This document shows, piece after piece, positions 16,157-25,052 of a stretch of 64,000 bases of DNA (position 1 is the first letter of the stretch; every line of letters starts with the position of its first letter). A program made the translations under genes and the position numbers. This stretch comes from VAZQ01 sp035293945 (GTDB taxonomy: Bacteria; Pseudomonadota; Alphaproteobacteria; Rhizobiales; Xanthobacteraceae): the NCBI GenBank assembly GCA_035293945.1, contig DATGLV010000043.1, positions 62,001 to 126,000 of the forward strand, read 5' to 3'. The notes below the pieces were generated by a model. It did no database searches. It was given only the letters and a program-made list of their open reading frames with translations, and was not told the origin of the DNA.

Positions 16157-17236
16157 TTAACCGATGTGCACGGCGAAAAGCCCGACCAGGATGACGCTGG
16201 ACACAACGATTCCCACGGTCATGAAGACGGGTACCAGACGAGAGGTCAACACGGGTGAAAGCTCGTGCTGCAGCAAGACCATTCTCAGGCCGCATGCAAG
16301 GTGGGTGATGAGGGCAATCGGCCCTACCCAATAATGGGCAATCAGCCGGAGATTGAAAAGGCTCACCAACATCGTGGTGTCGTTGTTGGTTAGCCAATTC
16401 CAGTCCGTGTCCGTGCCGGCATGCCGCGCGGCAAATACTGCCGTCATGTGAGCGAGGAAGAAAACGCCGACATACGCGCCGCACATGGTTTGCAGAGTGC
16501 CGAGGAAATCGCTTGGGAAGGTCAGGCGATGGCGCAACAGCGCAGCGCCGCTGAGAACCTGGAAAGCAATCAGCGCCAGCAATGCGGGTTGGACCATGTC
16601 GTCGCGATAGAAATAGCGTGCGGTCTTCATTATCGCGATATGGGCCGCGCCGCTCCAGAAGCCAAAGGCGTGGTTGACAAGGTGCAGCAGGACGAACAGC
16701 AGCAAGATCAGGACGGCGGAAATGCCGTGGCAAGCCGCCAGCCGGCGGTGAACCGCCGGCCCCATCACAGCGCCGGTCGACGAGGGGCCGGGTTTCACCA
16801 GAGCGATTCCCGTCATTGCCGCCCAAAAGATGATCCACGCGGCCAGCAGGGCGGCTTGCGCGTGGAAGACGCCCGCGACATTGGCGAAACCCACATAGAG
16901 CGAGGGGGTGGCAAATGCGAGATGAGCTATGCTTCGCCCGCGAAGGTCTCCGCCGGTCGCGCCATCCCGCGATGCAAGCATATAGCCGAAGGCAAAGCTG
17001 ACGCCCATGACCGCCAACCCCAATGCCAGCGACCCGACGACGCCGACCCAGACGATTGCACCATTCGGTGCCGGCGACCCATGCGCCGCCACCAAGCCAG
17101 CGGCCAGCAAGCTCGATAACGACGGATAAGCCAGTGCGCAGAGCGCAGGAATGGCAAGCAAAAGTCGATGCTGCGGTAAAGCGCTCGACAGGTCGCTCGG
17201 GACAGTCTGCTGGGTATGATCCGCGGATATCGCCAT
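16157..17236 (-). CDS. Multi-pass membrane protein, cytochrome-b-like helix pattern
   Basis: About 359 residues with around nine hydrophobic segments. Several helices contain histidines spaced like heme ligands: HGISAVLILLLFVLLHLVNH, FFLAHMTAVFAARH and HYWVGPIALITHLACGLRM. The pattern recalls membrane anchors of the succinate dehydrogenase/fumarate reductase type and other di-heme cytochrome b proteins, though the protein is longer and I cannot assign a family. The start is uncertain: ATG 17236 gives a cytoplasmic N-terminus of about 25 residues, while the frame is open to 17410. No catalytic redox subunit is adjacent. The Bug-type receptor gene follows on the same strand. Confidence 0.7.
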   Translation of the reverse strand: MAISADHTQQTVPSDLSSALPQHRLLLAIPALCALAYPSLSSLLAAGLVAAHGSPAPNGAIVWVGVVGSLALGLAVMGVSFAFGYMLASRDGATGGDLRGRSIAHLAFATPSLYVGFANVAGVFHAQAALLAAWIIFWAAMTGIALVKPGPSSTGAVMGPAVHRRLAACHGISAVLILLLFVLLHLVNHAFGFWSGAAHIAIMKTARYFYRDDMVQPALLALIAFQVLSGAALLRHRLTFPSDFLGTLQTMCGAYVGVFFLAHMTAVFAARHAGTDTDWNWLTNNDTTMLVSLFNLRLIAHYWVGPIALITHLACGLRMVLLQHELSPVLTSRLVPVFMTVGIVVSSVILVGLFAVHIG

Positions 17237-17513
17237 TTGCGTCGCTACTCCGGCTGGCAGTGGCTCTTCGCAGCTGTTCAACAGCACCTGGTCGTGATAT
17301 CGCGACCGCAGATCGGTGTCGAGATGGTCTGCCACAGTTGAGCTCACGCAGCACGTTTGTGTGCGGGATCTCATGAAACCGTGAGATGATTGCAGCGTCG
17401 CACGCGGCACGCAAGTGATCCGCGATGCGCTTTGCAGGTCGGCTCGGCCTTGGCTGGCGTAAGCTCAGAACTGGATTGAGCGCAAGTTGCGCGCGGCGCG
17501 GACGTGCCCCGCT

Positions 17514-18395
17514 TCAGTGGCCAAGAAGCTGCTTCCAGGCGGCCTCGCGCAAGGTCGATGCTTGCTGCGCGCGGCACTCACTCTGTTGAATACGCTTTTC
17601 TGGAAGCAGTCTGCTCATTGGCTCATCGTCCAGTGGAAGCTTTCCTCCGCGCTTCTCTCTTCCGTCCGTCAGGTTGTTGCACTTGACATCCAGCCAGGCT
17701 CGAAGCTCGGGAATGTAGCCGGCAAGATCCTTTGCAAAATCGTTACCGCCAATGAAGCGCAGCCGATCGTTTGGGACAGCAAACATCAGATCAGCATATT
17801 TTGTTGGAACGCCCATCTCTTTGAGGTAGTCGCCAACCACCATTCGCAGCTGTCCCGCCGATGCCGCCGCTTGATTGCCACTCATCCTGTGTGAGTTATT
17901 CAGGTCGTCTCCCAAGAATGACGGTCGATGGATGCCCAGAATCGGCACGCCACCGCTCTCCCGGTCCGCGCCGGCGACAAAAATGAAGAAGCACGCGCTC
18001 AGGCACCCGTAGTTCGCGTTGGCATTCTTCAACGTGGCCTCGGCTCTTTGACGATCGGGCGGCGGCAGATCGCTTGGTAGATGTGTCTCCAGGCGTAGCT
18101 TGCGCACGAGGCGGCCGATCTTCATCGCTTCAAACAAATTACCGCCCGGAGAGGCGAGAAAGATCCCATTCAAGCAGCCATAAATTCCCGCGCAGCTTTC
18201 ATCAATCAGCCGCAGCAGCCTATCGTAGTCTCCCGGCGCAATCTCACCCTCAAAGACAAGTTGCGCGTAGCCGACATACCGCAATTCGTCCGCGCCAGTG
18301 CGCCGGATTTCTGCGGCGCCGGCAGGTAGAGCAGCGGCAACAAGCAATATTGCGGCGACGAGATGGAAAATTGAACGACGCACGCAGTCTCCCAT
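17514..18395 (-). CDS. Exported ClpP/crotonase-fold protein, COG3904-like (putative periplasmic protease)
   Basis: A 293-residue protein with a signal peptide (MGDCVRRSIFHLVAAILLVA, then GAAE). It resembles the predicted periplasmic proteins of COG3904, which share the ClpP fold. Key elements are LVFEGEIAPGDYDRL, the oxyanion-type glycine motif FLASPGGNLFEAMKIG, the putative nucleophile Ser in NYGCLSACFFIFVAG and the putative His in ILGIHRPSF. Four cysteines (SCAGIYGC, GCLSAC) may form disulfides, consistent with a periplasmic site. The frame is open upstream to 18644, but the signal peptide fixes the start near 18395 despite a weak ribosome site. The substrate is unknown. Confidence 0.75.
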   Translation of the reverse strand: MGDCVRRSIFHLVAAILLVAAALPAGAAEIRRTGADELRYVGYAQLVFEGEIAPGDYDRLLRLIDESCAGIYGCLNGIFLASPGGNLFEAMKIGRLVRKLRLETHLPSDLPPPDRQRAEATLKNANANYGCLSACFFIFVAGADRESGGVPILGIHRPSFLGDDLNNSHRMSGNQAAASAGQLRMVVGDYLKEMGVPTKYADLMFAVPNDRLRFIGGNDFAKDLAGYIPELRAWLDVKCNNLTDGREKRGGKLPLDDEPMSRLLPEKRIQQSECRAQQASTLREAAWKQLLGH

Positions 18396-18490
18396 CGAAG
18401 TTGAGCACACGAATCGGCGCTCCTGCAGGAGGTGGGTGGATCTCCCGGTGCGACACTGTCGCCGCCATTCGCGGCAAAACGGCGGCCCTG

Positions 18491-18555
18491 GCGCATGTTC
18501 CGGAAAAAGCCTGCGCTTGCGAAGGCGAGTAACGGATTCCGATCGACATGATCGG
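18491..18555. repeat. Palindromic intergenic repeat, degenerate copy
   Basis: Contains GCGCATGTTCCGGAAAAAGC, nearly the same left arm as the element at 7671 (CATGTTCCGGAAAAGCATG), then a short inner hairpin GCGCTTGCGAAGGC and a degraded right arm CGGATTCCGATCG. It lies upstream of the COG3904-like gene. Confidence 0.5.
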
Positions 18556-18640
18556 ACTACACACTCGTCGCTTGCGACGGCCTCACAGAACCAAAGTTGG
18601 TCCGCCGGAATGAACGATGGCAAATCGGCGGAATAAGCGA

Positions 18641-19087
18641 TCAATCCTTGACGACAAGCGTGTCGAATGTCGGCTTGCTTCCAGGGGCAACGATCGGGTC
18701 CTTCGGAAGACCGTCCGACGGTCCGTACCAGGGTGCTTTCTCCCGGATGCCATCCCGGATGGACTGTGCGACAAGCTTTCCGATCTCCTCGCCGCTAAGC
18801 GCGACCGGGGTGTTGTCGGAATCGAGGCGATAAAGCTGCGGGCAAAAATACAACGCGTGAATACGCGGATCGTAGCCATCAAGCACGAGAAAGTGCTTCT
18901 TACGAAGGAGAATATTGTACTTCGTCACCACTTTTCTTTCAGTGGTCGCAAGGGCCACGCGCAGGCGCTGGTCGGGGTTGCCGACGATTGTTCCGGCCTC
19001 CAGCAGGATTATCCAATCGCGCGAGTGCAGGTTGTCGGGATGGATTTCAACATAATGTTGTGGAACGGATCGTCGAAAGAGTCCCAT
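18641..19087 (-). CDS. Hypothetical soluble protein (148 residues)
   Basis: No family recognised. The protein has no signal peptide or membrane helix. It reads MGLFRRSVPQHYVEIHPDNL, then ILLEAGTIVGNPDQRLRVAL, RKKHFLVLDGYDPRIHALYF and KLVAQSIRDGIREKAPWYGP. The C-terminal part has the look of a small beta-rich domain. The start ATG 19087 is set by GGGAG at the ideal distance; an in-frame ATG 12 bases upstream would place that Shine-Dalgarno inside the gene. It lies 61 bases downstream of the start side of the amidase gene's end, both on the minus strand. Confidence 0.65.
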   Translation of the reverse strand: MGLFRRSVPQHYVEIHPDNLHSRDWIILLEAGTIVGNPDQRLRVALATTERKVVTKYNILLRKKHFLVLDGYDPRIHALYFCPQLYRLDSDNTPVALSGEEIGKLVAQSIRDGIREKAPWYGPSDGLPKDPIVAPGSKPTFDTLVVKD

Positions 19088-19148
19088 GTTGTCTCCCATA
19101 GCTTTTGAACTTTTGGAGCTCACCATCATTGACGGCGTGCGGAACGCA

Positions 19149-20702
19149 TCACGGCAGGGAAGCGAGCGCAGGCGCGGTGGCGGGCGGGTGGCGATGGCGG
19201 GTCGTCTGCTCGTAATCATAGGCGGCCTTGAGCAGCGTTCCTTCCGAATACGGGCGCCCGAGAAACTCGATGCCGATCGGGAGGCCGTCGGAGAAGAAGC
19301 CCGCTGGCACCGCCAGTGCCGGAAAGGCGGTAATTGAAGCGAGCACGCGATTGGTTCCGGGCGTGGACTTGGGAACGATCGCAGGCGCATGGTCGTAGGT
19401 CGCATAGATCAGCGCATCGAGCCGATTGTCGGCCATGACCTTGACGATCAGGTCGCGCAGCTCTTCGCGCACACGCGCCTGCTTGATGGCCGGCAGATCG
19501 TCGACGGTACGGCCCAGGGCGCGGCCCAGCTCCTCGCGGCGCCGCGCAATGACGACGGGCGATTCGACGATCTCGCGCAATGTGTGCACCGGCGCATTCG
19601 GAAACTGCGCCAGAAAGCCGTTGATCGCCGTTTCTGCCTCGTAGGTGTCGCCGCCACCACCGCCGTCCGCCACCATCGCCTTCAGATCGGGGATCGAGAG
19701 CGGATCAATCACCTCGGCGCCGCGGGCGCGAAGATCGGCGGCCGCCTGGCTGACCGCGGCCTGGACCTCCTTGTAGTCGGCCGCTTTGACGTCTGTGTCG
19801 CGGGCCATTGGCGTGCGGATGATCCCCAAGCGCATTCCGGAAAGCCCGTTTGGGATCAGGAAACGCGTGTAGGTGTCCGCCCTCAGGCCGTAGCTCCAGG
19901 CAGTGATCGGATCATCCGGATCATATCCGGCGATCACATCGAGCACGATCGCGGCGTCGCGCACGGTGCGGGTGATCGGGCCGAGCGTGTCGCGGCTTGG
20001 CGCAAACGGCATCATGCCGGCGCGACTCACCAGCGGCAGTGTCGGGCGAAGTCCAACAAGACTTGCATGCGCGGCGGGGCCGCGAATGGAGCCGCCGGTA
20101 TCCTCGCCGATGCCGACCGCGGCGAAGTTGGCGGCGATCCCGACCGCGGTCCCACACGAGGAACCGCTGGGGCTGCGGCGCGGATCATAGGCGTTGTGGC
20201 AGTCCCCGAAGGCCGAGCCCGAATAGGCGGTCGCGAATTCGCCCATATTGGCCTTCGCCAGAATGATGGCACCGGCGGCCAGGAGCCGGTTCACGATCGT
20301 GGCATTGCGGGGCGGCACGAAGGTCTTGAACAGCGCTGATCCGTAGGTGGTGGGCATGAACTCGGTATCGACCTCGTCCTTCATCAGGACCGGGATGCAA
20401 TGAAGCGGGCCAACCGGCCCCGAGGTGCGGAACGCAGCATCGAGCCTTGCAGCCTCCGTGAGCGCGTGCGGATTGGCGCTCTGGATCGCGTTGAGCTTCG
20501 GCCCGGCCTGGTCGTAGGCGGCGATGCGGTCGAGATAGGCCTGCACCAGCGCGGTGCAGCTCAACTCGCCCGCGCGCATCGCCGCGTGAATGCTGTCGAT
20601 GGTCGCTTCCATGAGCTGGAAATGATTCGCGGGCGCGGGCTGAGCAAGCGCCAGCACCGGGCTCAACACGAGGAAGCAAGCGCTCCAAGCCGATCTCCGC
20701 AT
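19149..20702 (-). CDS. Exported amidase (amidase-signature family)
   Basis: A 517-residue amidase-signature hydrolase with a signal peptide (MRRSAWSACFLVLSPVLALA, then QPAPANHF). The Ser-cisSer-Lys catalytic triad is visible: Lys in IPVLMKDEVDTEF, the cis-Ser in RRSPSGSSCGTAVG and the nucleophile Ser in GEDTGGSIRGPAAH. Most family members are cytosolic, but an exported group like this one occurs in proteobacteria. ATG 20702 is preceded by AAAGGGA; a TTG 15 bases upstream is the alternative. The substrate (amide, peptide amide or nitrile-derived amide) cannot be read from sequence. With the formamidase-like protein at 4087 and the asparaginase at 25053 it is the second of three exported amide hydrolases in the window. 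Confidence 0.88.
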   Translation of the reverse strand: MRRSAWSACFLVLSPVLALAQPAPANHFQLMEATIDSIHAAMRAGELSCTALVQAYLDRIAAYDQAGPKLNAIQSANPHALTEAARLDAAFRTSGPVGPLHCIPVLMKDEVDTEFMPTTYGSALFKTFVPPRNATIVNRLLAAGAIILAKANMGEFATAYSGSAFGDCHNAYDPRRSPSGSSCGTAVGIAANFAAVGIGEDTGGSIRGPAAHASLVGLRPTLPLVSRAGMMPFAPSRDTLGPITRTVRDAAIVLDVIAGYDPDDPITAWSYGLRADTYTRFLIPNGLSGMRLGIIRTPMARDTDVKAADYKEVQAAVSQAAADLRARGAEVIDPLSIPDLKAMVADGGGGGDTYEAETAINGFLAQFPNAPVHTLREIVESPVVIARRREELGRALGRTVDDLPAIKQARVREELRDLIVKVMADNRLDALIYATYDHAPAIVPKSTPGTNRVLASITAFPALAVPAGFFSDGLPIGIEFLGRPYSEGTLLKAAYDYEQTTRHRHPPATAPALASLP

Positions 20703-21133
20703 TGCGGTCCCTTTCAATTAGCCAGGCAGGGCGACCCTATCCTGGCCCGCCGCATGACGGCGGCACGTGCCTCATCGACCAATTGCGAGCGGGTGCTTGA
20801 CGGGATGGCAGCACGACCGCCGCGCCCGGCCCCCACCAAGCTCAATGTATCATCGCACCCGCTAATCATCCTCGCGAATTCGTCCGGTTCGCAATGGGAA
20901 ATCGAGGCTATTCCACGCAGCAGCGCTTTGCGGCGATGCATTCGCCCACGGAATTATCTGCCGGGTGTCTTCCGCGCCACACCCGCATTTGGTAACCGGA
21001 CAAAAGCGCTGCCGGGCCACGGCCGCCGCACCTCGCGCGAGGGCTGTGGAATGCGTGGCGCGGAGCTCGGCTCCGCCGCCCACATGTGATCAGGAAAGAA
21101 GACAATGCCAGCAGCGGACCTGCGCACGGCCAT
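20703..21133. other. Divergent intergenic region with a ten-codon leader frame
   Basis: About 430 bases between the amidase and the MFS exporter. The only structured item is a short frame at 21105-21137 (MPAADLRTAI) with AGGAAAGAAG upstream. Its TGA overlaps the exporter start as ATGA, suggesting translational coupling. The rest shows nothing recognisable. Confidence 0.4.
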
Positions 21134-23143
21134 ATGAGCGAACAAGCGACCTCGACCGGAACGGCGCCTTCCGACGTCCAGCCACAATCTGTGCGGTTGA
21201 TCTTCGCAGCGCTGATGCTGGTGATGCTGCTCGCGTCCCTGGACCAGACCATCGTCTCAACCGCATTGCCCACGATCGTCGGTGAATTCGGCGGACTCGC
21301 GCACCTGTCATGGATCGTCACCGGCTATTTGCTCGCAACGACGATTGTTACCCCTCTGTACGGCAAGCTCGGTGACCTGCTTGGCCGCAAGATCGTGCTG
21401 CAATCCGCGATTCTGCTGTTCCTGGTCGGCTCGGCCCTGTGCGGCATGAGCCGCTCCATGCTCGAATTGATTTTGTTCCGCGCCCTGCAGGGCCTCGGCG
21501 GCGGCGGGCTGATGGTGACGACCATTGCGGCCGTCGGCGACATCGTCACGCCGCGCGAACGCGGCCGTTATCAGGGCCTGTTTGGGGCGGTTTTCGGCGT
21601 CTCGACCGTCATTGGTCCTCTGATTGGCGGCTATTTCGTCGAGCACCTGAGTTGGCGCTGGATCTTCTACATCAATCTTCCGCTGGGCCTCCTCTCCGTG
21701 CTGGTCATCGGCTGGGTCTTCCCGACACCGACGAAGCGCAGGCGACCCCCGATCGACTTCGCGGGAGCCGGGCTGCTCGCAGTCCTGCTGAGCGCAGTGA
21801 TGCTGTTGACGACCTTGGGCGGACAGACGATCGGATGGACCTCGCTTTGGAGCGGTGTCCTTCTGGTGCTGTCGCTGCTCGGGCTCGCGGGTTTCATCCT
21901 GGCCGAACGAAGCGCCGCGGACCCGATCCTGCCGGTCTCGCTCTTTCAGAACCGCATCTTTGTTGTCTCCTGCACGGTCGGCTTCATTGTCGGGCTCGCG
22001 ATGTTTGGATCGGTGACCTACATGCCCCTCTATTTGCAGGTGGTAAGGGGTGTGAGCCCGGCCATTGCGGGGCTCCAACTGACCCCGATGATGGGAGGTC
22101 TGCTGGTCACCTCGGTTGCCAGCGGGCGCATTATCAGTCGAATCGGCCGCTACCGCATGTTTCCGATCATTGGTACGGCGGTGATGACGGTCGGGCTGGC
22201 GCTGCTCTCGACGTTAAACGTCGCCTCGCCCCCGTGGATGGCTTCCGTTTACATGCTTGTGCTCGGCCTCGGGCTTGGCATGGTGATGCAAGTGCTGGTT
22301 CTCGCCGTGCAAAATGCGGTGGACTATCGCGATCTGGGTGTCGCGAGCTCCGGTACGACCCTGTTCCGCTCGATCGGTGGCTCAGTCGGCGTCGCCGCCT
22401 TCGGAGCGCTTTTCGCATCGGGGTTGACGAACGGGCTTGCCGGCCGCCTGCCTCCTGGCGCGCAGCTGCCGGCCACCTCCGATCCCGCTGCCATTGCGGC
22501 TCTGCCGCCGGAGCTGAAGGCGGTTTACCTCGACGTCTTCACCACGGCGCTGCACCCGGTGTTCCTGGCCGCCACAGCGGCTGCGGCGATCGGCTTTGCG
22601 CTCACGTGGCTGTTGCGGGAAGTACCGTTGCGCGGGCCGGTTCGGTCCGAAACCATCGGCGAAAGCTTTGCCATGCCGCATGATGCGACTTCGCTCGAAG
22701 AGCTGCAGACGATTGTCACCCGTCTGCAAGCGCGCGAAATGCACTGGGAGTTCTACCAACGCGTCGCGCAGTCGCTCGATATCTCGCTCGCCCCCGATCA
22801 GATCTGGGCCTTGGTGCAAATCTGCCGCTCCGGCCCCCTGTCGCTGTCCGAAATGTCGGCGCGATTTCGCGTTCCCAGCACGCAGCTGGGCGCCATCGCG
22901 GCGCAGCTCGTGGCCGGGCGCCTGATTGCTTGCAGCGCGGACGGACTGGTCGCAACGGAGCGCGGAAAAGCGCTGTTCGATCGAATGGTCGAAGCGCATC
23001 GCATGGTGCTGCACCGCCTTGCTGCACGCTGGTCACCGGAGCAACATCTGGAAGCCAAAGCCATGCTGGATGCGCTTGCCCGCAGCATGATCGCCGAGCT
23101 TCCGATCGCTCCGGCGCCGGCACGGCCGGCCCGCTCCCGTTAG
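21134..23143 (+). CDS. DHA2-type MFS drug exporter fused to a C-terminal MarR-like domain
   Basis: A 669-residue fusion. Residues ~15-510 are a 14-helix proton-driven exporter of the EmrB/QacA group: LASLDQTIVSTALPTIVGEF in helix 1, GKLGDLLGRKIVL in the first loop, RALQGLGGGGLM and GPLIGGYFVEHLSWRWIFYI. Residues ~530-660 form a MarR-like winged helix (QIWALVQICRSGPLSLSEMS, RVPSTQLGAIAAQLVAGRLI, ATERGKALFDRMVEAH). The DNA-binding-like domain is on the cytoplasmic side. ATG 21134 has a poor ribosome site of its own but its start codon overlaps the stop of the leader frame; GTG 21086 is an alternative. The drug or metabolite exported is unknown. The attached domain may sense the substrate or titrate a regulator. 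Confidence 0.87.
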   Translation: MSEQATSTGTAPSDVQPQSVRLIFAALMLVMLLASLDQTIVSTALPTIVGEFGGLAHLSWIVTGYLLATTIVTPLYGKLGDLLGRKIVLQSAILLFLVGSALCGMSRSMLELILFRALQGLGGGGLMVTTIAAVGDIVTPRERGRYQGLFGAVFGVSTVIGPLIGGYFVEHLSWRWIFYINLPLGLLSVLVIGWVFPTPTKRRRPPIDFAGAGLLAVLLSAVMLLTTLGGQTIGWTSLWSGVLLVLSLLGLAGFILAERSAADPILPVSLFQNRIFVVSCTVGFIVGLAMFGSVTYMPLYLQVVRGVSPAIAGLQLTPMMGGLLVTSVASGRIISRIGRYRMFPIIGTAVMTVGLALLSTLNVASPPWMASVYMLVLGLGLGMVMQVLVLAVQNAVDYRDLGVASSGTTLFRSIGGSVGVAAFGALFASGLTNGLAGRLPPGAQLPATSDPAAIAALPPELKAVYLDVFTTALHPVFLAATAAAAIGFALTWLLREVPLRGPVRSETIGESFAMPHDATSLEELQTIVTRLQAREMHWEFYQRVAQSLDISLAPDQIWALVQICRSGPLSLSEMSARFRVPSTQLGAIAAQLVAGRLIACSADGLVATERGKALFDRMVEAHRMVLHRLAARWSPEQHLEAKAMLDALARSMIAELPIAPAPARPARSR

Positions 23144-23352
23144 CTGCCGGACCGGCAGCAGATGGCTAGGGCACAATGGCCCACAAGCCGAGATCATTGA
23201 ACGGCAATTTCTAGCGCGTGCCGCGTGCAGCAAGCAGATCTTGAGGGTCGACCTGCTTGCCACGCGGCGCGTGGTGGCCTCACTCGCCGATCGGCTTTCC
23301 GGCATCCGGACCGCTCTCGGCGCTGCGGCTGAGGCACGCATCGGCTTGAGCA

Positions 23353-24666
23353 CTATGGAGGCGCCGGCCTCGTTAGCTTGAGGCCGCGCAAGATTTGGTT
23401 ATCGGGAAAATTCCATACCCGCTCCGAGTCCACTGCCAACGGCCAGTCATTCCATCTCGATGCCGCAACCGAATACGCTCCGATTGCTTGAACGGCGATG
23501 GAATAGGGCATGATCACGCCGAACAGCACCTGTGCCAATCGGTGTCGCGGCTTGAGGAGCATCCAAGCCAGTCCGATGATTATCAGAAACAGCGGTTCGA
23601 TTTCCGACAAGTAGCGGGGTCCGAAGGAGTTGCCGGCCCACCAGTACTCGAAATTTGAAAACAGACCAATCGAAAGGATTATCGCCGACAAGCTCCCAGA
23701 GACGACAGGCTCCTTGAGAATCGTGGGGCGAACCAACACCAGGGCCAGCGCCGCGAATGCTGCCGGAAAGTAGAAGAGCAACCCTCGACTTGGGCTGAAC
23801 ATCAAGCCTTCAAGTCCATCGACGAAATTTGCGGTCGAAAAACAACAACGGAGAAAGCCATATCCACCGAGGGATTCCGAAAAGTAGTACGCGTTGTACC
23901 ACATGACCAAAGTCAAGATCCCGACAGCCGGGACCGTCAGAGGCAGGAGAAGTCGGGGCCTATATAGGAATGCCAAGACGGCAAAGGGCCCTATCACCAC
24001 CAGGTTGCTGGGCCGGATGGCTACGGCCAAGCCGCACCACATGGAGAGATACAGGGCATCAGCTGGGTGATTCTCACGTTGCAATCTGGCGCAGCTCCTG
24101 ACCGCGCAGATGATGGCAAGCGTTCCCGGCCCATGTTGCCACAGTGCCTGGGCGCCGGTGGAAAAAATCTCGCTTCCAAGCGCGAACCATAGGGTAAGGC
24201 TGGCGCTCAACAGATTCGAGAATCCCAGCTCAGCACATAGAGAGCGGAACATAACGACCGTTAGAGCAGCAATGATGGCGGCTGCGAACTTTTGAAAATG
24301 GATGCCAAATTGCACCCATTCCGATGGTGAAGGTCTGTCAAAGAGAATTTTATATTCAACGACTGGAAAATAGATGGGGGTCGCCATTAACCCGGTTGCG
24401 ATCGGATAAACATTGACGAGACCATGGGGCGTTGCCGCGAGACCCGGAATGCCAGGTCTGTCGGAGGATGAGCTTGGCTGGAATGCGTCAAAGGTCAGCG
24501 AATGGTGCACAATAATAGCTATTGGAAGAATGGAATTAGGTGTTGAATCAATCTCGCTTATAAGGCGACCGTTCGACAGGTAGACCGTAAGGCTAACTGA
24601 AAAAATGCAGACGATCTGCCTCCAAGAAATTTGACGATCAGTCAATGTTCTGAGCCAATCCTTCAA
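23353..24666 (-). CDS. Polytopic membrane protein, GT-C glycosyltransferase-like
   Basis: A 437-residue protein with about ten hydrophobic helices. Features resembling membrane mannosyl/glucosyltransferases of the GT-C fold are an early lumenal loop with acidic residues (ISEIDSTPNS), a later loop with SPSRGLLFYFP and the motif SFGPRYLSEIEPLF, which recurs in GT-C-like putative transferases. The start appears to be TTG 24666 with GGGAG 11 bases upstream. The 5' part is visibly richer in A+T than surrounding genes, suggesting acquisition or relaxed selection. There are no other polysaccharide genes beside it. The exact donor and acceptor are unknown. Confidence 0.7.
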   Translation of the reverse strand: MKDWLRTLTDRQISWRQIVCIFSVSLTVYLSNGRLISEIDSTPNSILPIAIIVHHSLTFDAFQPSSSSDRPGIPGLAATPHGLVNVYPIATGLMATPIYFPVVEYKILFDRPSPSEWVQFGIHFQKFAAAIIAALTVVMFRSLCAELGFSNLLSASLTLWFALGSEIFSTGAQALWQHGPGTLAIICAVRSCARLQRENHPADALYLSMWCGLAVAIRPSNLVVIGPFAVLAFLYRPRLLLPLTVPAVGILTLVMWYNAYYFSESLGGYGFLRCCFSTANFVDGLEGLMFSPSRGLLFYFPAAFAALALVLVRPTILKEPVVSGSLSAIILSIGLFSNFEYWWAGNSFGPRYLSEIEPLFLIIIGLAWMLLKPRHRLAQVLFGVIMPYSIAVQAIGAYSVAASRWNDWPLAVDSERVWNFPDNQILRGLKLTRPAPP

Positions 24667-24678
24667 AGCAGACTCCCG

Positions 24679-24780
24679 TCAACATACCCACGATAAGTAC
24701 CTACGATTCGGTCGAGCTGCTGTGCTCGTGTAACCGGCGGCCAGGCCGCCGATCAACGTGATGAAGTTGCGCCCTTGCAT
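24679..24780 (-). pseudogene. Remnant of an ABC_sub_bind-type substrate-binding protein N-terminus
   Basis: The 33-residue minus-strand frame starts MQGRNFITLIGGLAAGYTST. It resembles the common start MKRREFITLLGGAAAAWPLA of ABC substrate-binding proteins of the COG2984 type, but stops after RRYLSWVC. No downstream continuation is seen in any frame. It is too short to be sure; the surrounding ~380 bases (24667-25052) hold no other gene. Confidence 0.4.
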
Positions 24781-25052
24781 GGGACCGCCCAACTCCTGGG
24801 ATTGCAGTGCGTAATCGGAGGAGTGAAAGCGCGTCACTGGACAGAAAGCGTCTCTGCAAACCTGACAAGTAGGTCTCAACTTGAACGCATCGGGTCAGGA
24901 GCAGCCCCAACGCCGGTCGCGGCTTGAGCGGCCCGGCGGCACCGTTCGTCCCCGATCCGTTCCCTCAAGCTCAGCACCTCAGGCTAAACAATCGCATGTA
25001 GCGTTGGCAGCGGGCCAGGCGGCTTTCGCAGGTGCAGGCAAGGCTGGGTGCC

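Noticed and set aside
16083..17414. A 443-codon minus-strand frame overlapping the polytopic membrane protein
   Set aside because: The overlapping frame 16157-17236 gives clean membrane helices with His ligands; this one gives Arg/Pro-rich sequence.
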